Of a stretch of DNA of 64,000 nucleotides, positions 59,623 to 64,000 are shown one piece after another. The position numbers and the translations under genes are program-made. The notes beneath the pieces were generated by a model, which saw only the letters and a program-made list of their open reading frames with translations, ran no database searches and was not told where the DNA came from. Location of the stretch: contig NZ_JAJCVI010000001.1 of NCBI RefSeq assembly GCF_020567525.1, forward strand, positions 186,001-250,000, read 5' to 3'. The DNA comes from Halorubellus salinus. GTDB lineage: Archaea; Halobacteriota; Halobacteria; Halobacteriales; Natrialbaceae. Each line of letters begins with the position of its first letter. Position 1 is the first letter of the stretch.

Positions 59623-59695
59623 GTCGCTTCGGGCCGTATCGACCACCACGACGGAGAAATGTCTTGTGTACCGTCCGCGCGATGCCCGAACCGCC

Positions 59696-61069
59696 TCAGT
59701 CGTCGCCGGGCGCGCTCGACTCGGCGTTCGCGCCCTCGACACCGCCGCTCCGGCGTCGGTGCACGACCAGACCCAGTTCGCCGGTCGCCCAGGCGAGCGC
59801 GAACAGCGCCGCGAACACCATCCCGACGGCGTCAACGGGCGTCATCCACCGCGGGAGCGTGAACAGCATCCCGTTCACGAGCAGGCTCGGGAGGACGTCC
59901 TCCGCGGCGAGCACGACGCCAGCGACGACGCCGCCGCTCGCGCGCCGCGAGTCGAGTCCGGCCTCGGCGGCCGCCGGCCCACCCGCGCTCTCCGCGCCCG
60001 TTCCGAGCCGCTCGGCCTCGTACGGCCCCGGGAACCGCATCTGCCAGACGACGTCGCCGTCTGCGTCGACCTCGACGACGCGGTCGCTGTGCGTGTCCGT
60101 CACGAGCGTGTGCCCGTTCGGGAACCGGTCCGCGTCCCGCGGCCACTGCACGCTTCCATCGCGCCACAGCCACGAGCGCTCCCACGAGTCCTCGACGCGC
60201 TGGTACTCGACGATCCGGTCGTTCTCGCTGTCCGCGACCACGACCGCCGGCCCACCGCGCTCCTCGGGGATGTAGTCCGGGTTGTGGGCCTCGTAGAGCG
60301 TCCGGTGGTCGCCGTCGCTCCCGAGCGTCATGTCCTCCACGACGCCCTCGCCGGGCTCGATGAAGATGACGGAGTCCATGTTCCGTGGGCTCGCCATCAC
60401 CAGCCCGCGGTCGTGGAGGTACTCGACGTCGTTCATGTGTGTCCAGTCACCGGGGTACTGGCCGCCCGAGGCGTTCGGGTCGTAGTGCTCGCTCGCGTTC
60501 CACCGCCACACCTCCTCGTCCGCGGAGACGTTCACGACGTAGACGCCGTCCGGATGCGAGATCTCCGCGACGACGAGGTGCGTGTCGTTCACGAAGTCGA
60601 CGTCGTGGATGTTGTTCGACCCGGAGGGCGTCGCGTATCGCGCCCACAACTCCTCGCGTTCGCCGGTCGTCACGTTGAGCCGCATCACCTGGGACTTCCG
60701 GCAGCGGTCCTCGCTCGCACAGTGCCTGGCGGCGGCGCCGTGACTCGCGACGTACGTCACCGACGCCTTCCCGAACCGCGGTGCGGGGTCGACGTCGTGA
60801 TAGAACCGGTGTTCGTCGGCCTCGTACACCTTCGAGCCGTTCGGCGCGTACGCGGCGATGAGGCCGGGGCCGATGCCGTCGACGGTGACGACCGTGTGGC
60901 CGTCCGCGGGCGGGACCGACTCGGGGACGCCGCCGTCGTACCCCGCGCTCCCGGTGGCGACGCCGAGGACGGTCGCCATCGCGGGCGACGCACTCACGAG
61001 GACGAGCGCGAGCGCGAGGACGCGGAACGTTCGTCTGGAAGGACGTGGGACTGCGTGGAGGGCACTCAC
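59696..61069 (-). CDS. Arylsulfotransferase-like beta-propeller membrane protein
   Basis: 457 residues from GTG 61069; TATA AAGTTTAG (minus, about 61096-61103) lies about 30 nt upstream. An N-terminal membrane helix (LALALVLVSASPAMATVLGV) is followed by a propeller with HTVVTVDGIGPGLIAAY, SNNIHDVDFVNDTHLVVAEI, HMNDVEYLHDRGLVMASPRN, and NGHTLVTDTHSDRVVEVDAD. Two C-terminal helices (LPSLLVNGMLFTLPRWM and AVGMVFAALFALAWATGELG). It fits arylsulfate sulfotransferase (ASST) type families, activity unproven. Confidence 0.82.
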   Translation of the reverse strand: MSALHAVPRPSRRTFRVLALALVLVSASPAMATVLGVATGSAGYDGGVPESVPPADGHTVVTVDGIGPGLIAAYAPNGSKVYEADEHRFYHDVDPAPRFGKASVTYVASHGAAARHCASEDRCRKSQVMRLNVTTGEREELWARYATPSGSNNIHDVDFVNDTHLVVAEISHPDGVYVVNVSADEEVWRWNASEHYDPNASGGQYPGDWTHMNDVEYLHDRGLVMASPRNMDSVIFIEPGEGVVEDMTLGSDGDHRTLYEAHNPDYIPEERGGPAVVVADSENDRIVEYQRVEDSWERSWLWRDGSVQWPRDADRFPNGHTLVTDTHSDRVVEVDADGDVVWQMRFPGPYEAERLGTGAESAGGPAAAEAGLDSRRASGGVVAGVVLAAEDVLPSLLVNGMLFTLPRWMTPVDAVGMVFAALFALAWATGELGLVVHRRRSGGVEGANAESSAPGDD

Positions 61070-61131
61070 AGTCCACTGGCGGATGCGACACGTCTCTAAA
61101 CTTACGATTCGGTAGCCAGACCGGCGGCGTG

Positions 61132-62328
61132 CTACGGTCCCGTCCGCTCGACGACGACGCGTTCGGCGCGGTCGACCGCGTCTCGCGCTCGCTCCCAGAG
61201 GTCGTCGGGTTCGAGCGCTCGGATCTGGTCGAGACTCCCGTCGACGGCCGGTTCGTCTGGCACGATACGGTTACAGCCGGCGTCGATGGTGGAGTCCGCG
61301 AACGTCCCGATCTCGCGAGCGAGCGCGGTGATGTCGTGCTTGTCCCACGTCAACAGCGGCCGATGCACGGGTAGTGTCGTCGCGGCGTCGGTCACGGCGA
61401 GGTTGCTCGTCGTCTGACTGGACTTCTGGCCGATCGCCTCGCCCGTGACGACGCCGGTCGCTCCCACCATCTCGGCGACGGCTTCGCCGACGAGCAGGAG
61501 GAATCGTCGGTGTGCGAGCATCCGCCCCCGGTCCATCGTCTCGACGAGGTGCGCGACAGCGTCGCCGCCCGGGACGACCCACGCGGACTCGACGTGGTTC
61601 GGCGCGAACCGCGCGAGGTCACGGACCGTCTGGACGGCGCGAGCGCGATGGTCCGGGCCGCCGTAGTCCCCGAGGTCGACGTACACCGGGACGATCGGAC
61701 TGCCGCGTTTCATCACCTCGAACGCGGCGACCGGCGAGTCGATACCGCCGGAGACGAGGACGACGAGCGGCGACTGCGTGCCCAGCGGGAGGCCGCCGAC
61801 GCCGTCGACGGTGTCGGTGTAGACGAACGTCGCCTCCTCGCGGACCTCCACGCCGAAGGTCACGTCCGGGTCCTCGAGGTCGACCGCGGGGTCGACGCCC
61901 GCCGCTTCGGCGGCGTCCCATATCGCCTGGCCGCCCTCGCGCTGGACGTCCTCGCTGTCGAACGGGAGCGAGCGGTCGCTCCGCCGCGCGTCGACCGCGA
62001 ACGCCCCGTCGTCGTAGACCACTTGCGCGGTCTCCGCGAGCACGTCGCAGATACCGTCGAGGTCGGAGTCGACAGACAGCGCGGGGCTCGCAGACACCAC
62101 GCCGAACGTGTCCGCCGCCGCCTCCGCGACCGCCGTGACGTCGTCCTCCGTGGTGTGGACGCGCGGCCGCGACCACGTCAACTCGACGTCGCCGTCGAGC
62201 CCGCGGTCGGCGAGGATGGCGCGCAGGTTCTCCCCCAGGCGGTGCTCCATGTCGCGCTTCACGCCACGGGACTTCGACCCCATGTCGCCGTGCCGTACCA
62301 GCACCACGTCCGCGCCGGGAGGCTGCAT
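61132..62328 (-). CDS. thiI: tRNA 4-thiouridine synthase ThiI
   Basis: 398 residues from ATG 62328; TATA-like GCGTTTTGCTG (minus) is about 28 nt upstream. N-terminal ferredoxin-like and THUMP domains (VVLVRHGDMGSKSRGVKRDM, TAEAVEL-like helices, REGGQAIWDAAEAAGVDPAV). PP-loop ATP pyrophosphatase domain: PLVVLVSGGIDSPVAAFEVM, TGEAIGQKSSQTTSNLAVTD and IDAGCNRIVPDEPAVDGSLD. Thiolates U8 in tRNA. No rhodanese domain is fused. An upstream in-frame ATG 62424 was rejected. Confidence 0.95.
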   Translation of the reverse strand: MQPPGADVVLVRHGDMGSKSRGVKRDMEHRLGENLRAILADRGLDGDVELTWSRPRVHTTEDDVTAVAEAAADTFGVVSASPALSVDSDLDGICDVLAETAQVVYDDGAFAVDARRSDRSLPFDSEDVQREGGQAIWDAAEAAGVDPAVDLEDPDVTFGVEVREEATFVYTDTVDGVGGLPLGTQSPLVVLVSGGIDSPVAAFEVMKRGSPIVPVYVDLGDYGGPDHRARAVQTVRDLARFAPNHVESAWVVPGGDAVAHLVETMDRGRMLAHRRFLLLVGEAVAEMVGATGVVTGEAIGQKSSQTTSNLAVTDAATTLPVHRPLLTWDKHDITALAREIGTFADSTIDAGCNRIVPDEPAVDGSLDQIRALEPDDLWERARDAVDRAERVVVERTGP

Positions 62329-62451
62329 CACCCATCCGTATCCCACGCCCAGCAAAACGCGTGTCGGTCCGCGCGTCGACCCGAACGCCGGTCCCAGCCG
62401 CGGCGGTGGCCTGCCCAAAGGCACTTACAGGAACGCGGTCACGCTCGGTGT

Positions 62452-62709
62452 ATGAGCCGCCGCCCTCTCCCCTCCACCCTCAGCAGCCCGCTCCCCGCGA
62501 CCGACTCGCCGTCAGTCGACGGGCGCGACGACGCATTCGCGAACGAAGACGCGAACGCGACCGCAGACGCGGACGCTCTCACCCCGATACGGTCACCGGG
62601 ACCGCATCACGCCGTCGTCGAGAACGACACCGACGGGACGCGCTCGGTCGCCGTCACCGTCACGCGCAGCGACCGCAGCGAGGTCGTCCACACCCTCCAC
62701 CACGCATGA
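62452..62709 (+). pseudogene. Truncated lipoprotein paralogue (first of the right-edge array)
   Basis: 85 codons from ATG 62452. No lipobox Cys is present; the N-terminus is SRRPLPSTLSSPLPATDSPS. Only the first strands of the paralogue fold remain, HHAVVENDTDGTRSVAVTVT, comparable to HAIWVENEAATTHQIAVTVT in the next gene. The stop overlaps the next ATG by 4 nt (ATGA). It is likely a decayed copy; it could still be a short expressed peptide. Confidence 0.6.
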
Positions 62710-63224
62710 ACCGACGAACCCTCCTCCTCGGCACGCTCGCAGTGGTCTCGAGCACCGCAGGCTGCCTCGAATCCGCGAAAGACTCGGGGACGACGGAAAT
62801 GGGCACGACCGACGACTCCGGGACGACGGAAATGGGCACGACCGACGACTCGACGACAGAAATGGGCACGACCGACGACTCGACGACGGTCCACGCGATG
62901 GACGCTCCCGACCCGGACCACGCCATCTGGGTGGAGAACGAGGCGGCCACCACCCACCAGATTGCCGTGACCGTCACGCAGCACGTCGACGACGGCCCGG
63001 ACGAGGTCGTCCACGAGTCCACGCACGAACTCCAGCCGAAGGGGTCGGAGTACGTCTACAACCTCAATGAGGCGAATCCGGACGGGGTCGAGCGGTTCAA
63101 AATCACCGGAGAAACGGGCGAGCAGACCGCCTCGCGGTTCATGGCGACCAGCAAGTGCTACACCGACTGCGGTATCGTCCTCAGAGAGCGCGGCGAACTC
63201 GTCGTCGAACGCCCCATCTGTTGA
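62706..63224 (+). CDS. Secreted lipoprotein (array member 2)
   Basis: 172 residues. Twin-Arg-like MNRRTLLLGTLAVVSSTAGC with lipobox Cys20. A Thr/Ser/Asp linker contains EMGTTDDS repeats (three, 30- and 27-bp DNA repeats at 62783-62890). The globular part has HAIWVENEAATTHQIAVTVT and DEVVHESTHELQPKGSEYVY, and a conserved Cys pair (SKCYTDCGIVL) plus a final Cys. MNRRTLL is a Tat-type start common in haloarchaeal lipoproteins. Function unknown. It overlaps the truncated copy. Confidence 0.85.
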   Translation: MNRRTLLLGTLAVVSSTAGCLESAKDSGTTEMGTTDDSGTTEMGTTDDSTTEMGTTDDSTTVHAMDAPDPDHAIWVENEAATTHQIAVTVTQHVDDGPDEVVHESTHELQPKGSEYVYNLNEANPDGVERFKITGETGEQTASRFMATSKCYTDCGIVLRERGELVVERPIC

Positions 63225-63226
63225 GC

Positions 63227-63766
63227 ATGAACCGACGAACCCTCCTCGCGACGGCGACGAGCGCCCTCTCAAGCGTCGTGCTCGCAGGGTGTCTGACCGA
63301 CGACGAACCCGGCGCGTCCACGAGCGAGCGCTCCACGACGCCCCACGACGGCACCGAGACGGAACGCTCGGGGTCGGAGCCCAGCGGATCGTCGACGCCC
63401 ACGGAGACGACCGACGACGACTCGACGTGGTGGTCGGAGGCGGCGAACGAGCCAGACCCCTCGAAGGAGGTTCGAATCGGGAACGACGGCGAGGACGGCG
63501 TCGCACACTCCGTCGGTCTGGAGGTGTATCGCGAGGCGACCGGGACGGTCGTCCACGACGAGCGCCACGAGGTTCCCGCTGGCTCCGAGCTGGTCGCGTA
63601 CGACACCGCGGACGCGAACCCGGACGGCGTCGAGGCGTTCCGCATCACGTGCACGTTCGAGGACCAGACCGAGACCGTGACCATCGAGACGAGCGAGTGC
63701 TACGGCTGGGCCGAGTTCGTCGTCACGGCCGACGACGAACTCGACGGGACCTACACGATCTGCTGA
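63227..63766 (+). CDS. Secreted lipoprotein (array member 3)
   Basis: 179 residues, paralogue of the preceding gene, starting 2 nt after its stop (TGAGCATG). MNRRTLLATATSALSSVVLA precedes GC, giving lipobox Cys. It has KEVRIGNDGEDGVAHSVGLE, VYREATGTVVHDERHEVPAG and DTADANPDGVEAFRITCTFE, aligned with NLNEANPDGVERFKITGETG of member 2. Cys in TSECYGWAEF and a final TYTIC. Exported by Tat, anchored outside (inferred). Confidence 0.86.
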   Translation: MNRRTLLATATSALSSVVLAGCLTDDEPGASTSERSTTPHDGTETERSGSEPSGSSTPTETTDDDSTWWSEAANEPDPSKEVRIGNDGEDGVAHSVGLEVYREATGTVVHDERHEVPAGSELVAYDTADANPDGVEAFRITCTFEDQTETVTIETSECYGWAEFVVTADDELDGTYTIC

Positions 63767-63768
63767 GC

Positions 63769-63972
63769 ACGAACCGGCGAAGGCTCCTCGCTGGCGGGCG
63801 AACGACGGTGATTTCGCTCTCGCTCGCGGGACGTGTCGAGTCCGACGACGAACCGAACGCAGGGACCGAGCACAGCCACAGGCCATCGTTGGCTATCGGG
63901 ACGAAACCCGAAGGATATCTCTCGGAGGGATGGATAGGAACCGCCCGCAAAGATGTTAACATAAAAACTTAA
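63769..63972 (+). pseudogene. Decayed lipoprotein paralogue (array member 4)
   Basis: The spacing TGAGC then ACG exactly matches TGAGC then ATG of member 3, but the start codon is ACG. The frame continues as NRRRLLAGGRTTVISLSLAG, then Arg where the lipobox Cys should be, VESDDEPNAGTEHSHRPSLA and stop TAA (63970-63972). After about residue 30 it no longer resembles the family and composition becomes AT-rich. Confidence 0.7.
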
Positions 63973-64000
63973 TCCAGTGCTGTCAAATCACCGAGTGTGA
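63940..64000. other. AT-rich right-edge segment
   Basis: GATGTTAACATAAAAACTTA (63952-63971) is strongly AT-rich against the local background and may hold a promoter for a gene that begins beyond the window. No gene can be called. Confidence 0.4.

Overview
This window is chromosomal DNA of an extremely halophilic archaeon (class Halobacteria). G+C is high, third codon positions are strongly G/C, the predicted proteins are acidic, and most genes have an archaeal TATA box about 25-32 nt before the start with little or no leader. The gene content is also haloarchaeal: purA, cysS, purD, nop5-fibrillarin, diadenylate cyclase dacZ, the CbiX/DR2241 pair, an HTH-10 regulator, GshA and many halophile-only membrane proteins and lipoproteins. 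I cannot name the genus.

Layout. 1-13.4 kb: end of a coiled-coil protein, a small HTH regulator divergent from purA, a Nudix protein, Trm112, the DR2241-cbiX operon, a lipoprotein, an HTH/membrane-protein pair, cysS and a second lipoprotein. 13.4-15.8 kb: a lower-GC island with one secreted pilin-like/DUF7289-type gene and an AT-rich flank. 15.8-31.2 kb: acyl-CoA metabolism (two enoyl-CoA hydratases, 3-hydroxyacyl-CoA dehydrogenase, a thiolase coupled to an HMG-CoA-synthase-like/DUF35 fusion, MaoC hydratase, acyl-CoA ligase, PaaI thioesterase), mixed with small membrane proteins, an amidohydrolase, a VOC protein, a GIDE-domain protein and a queuosine/archaeosine-precursor transporter. 31.4-37.3 kb: a sensor kinase, an HTH-10 regulator and the divergent phenylacetyl-CoA epoxidase operon paaABCD plus a separate zinc-ribbon gene. 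37.3-46 kb: a hairpin repeat array, a PCNA-like protein, nop5-flpA, gshA, coaD, a TFB-like mini protein, tRNA-Leu(UAG), dacZ-mscS and an acyltransferase. 46-54.8 kb: truncated globin, purD, a YyaL/SSP411 protein, thioredoxin, cysteine synthase, a sensor kinase and a frameshifted membrane gene. 54.8-64 kb: a translationally coupled operon of two HTTM membrane proteins, a DUF5804-type protein and an alpha/beta hydrolase, then an arylsulfotransferase-like protein, ThiI, and a decaying tandem array of lipoprotein paralogues at the right edge.

How the genes work together. Phenylacetyl-CoA epoxidation, fatty acyl activation and beta-oxidation-type steps form the main metabolic theme and would all feed acetyl-CoA. 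A second theme is sulfur and redox (GshA, cysteine synthase, thioredoxin, ThiI, CysS). dacZ and mscS are coupled, which fits c-di-AMP control of osmotic state.

The most unusual signals are: a dispersed hairpin repeat family with compensatory stem changes at three loci; recurrent 33-36 bp tandem duplications that copy gene ends including the stop codon; an HMG-CoA-synthase-like protein without catalytic residues fused to DUF35; a diverged sliding-clamp-like protein; and PaaD split into two genes.
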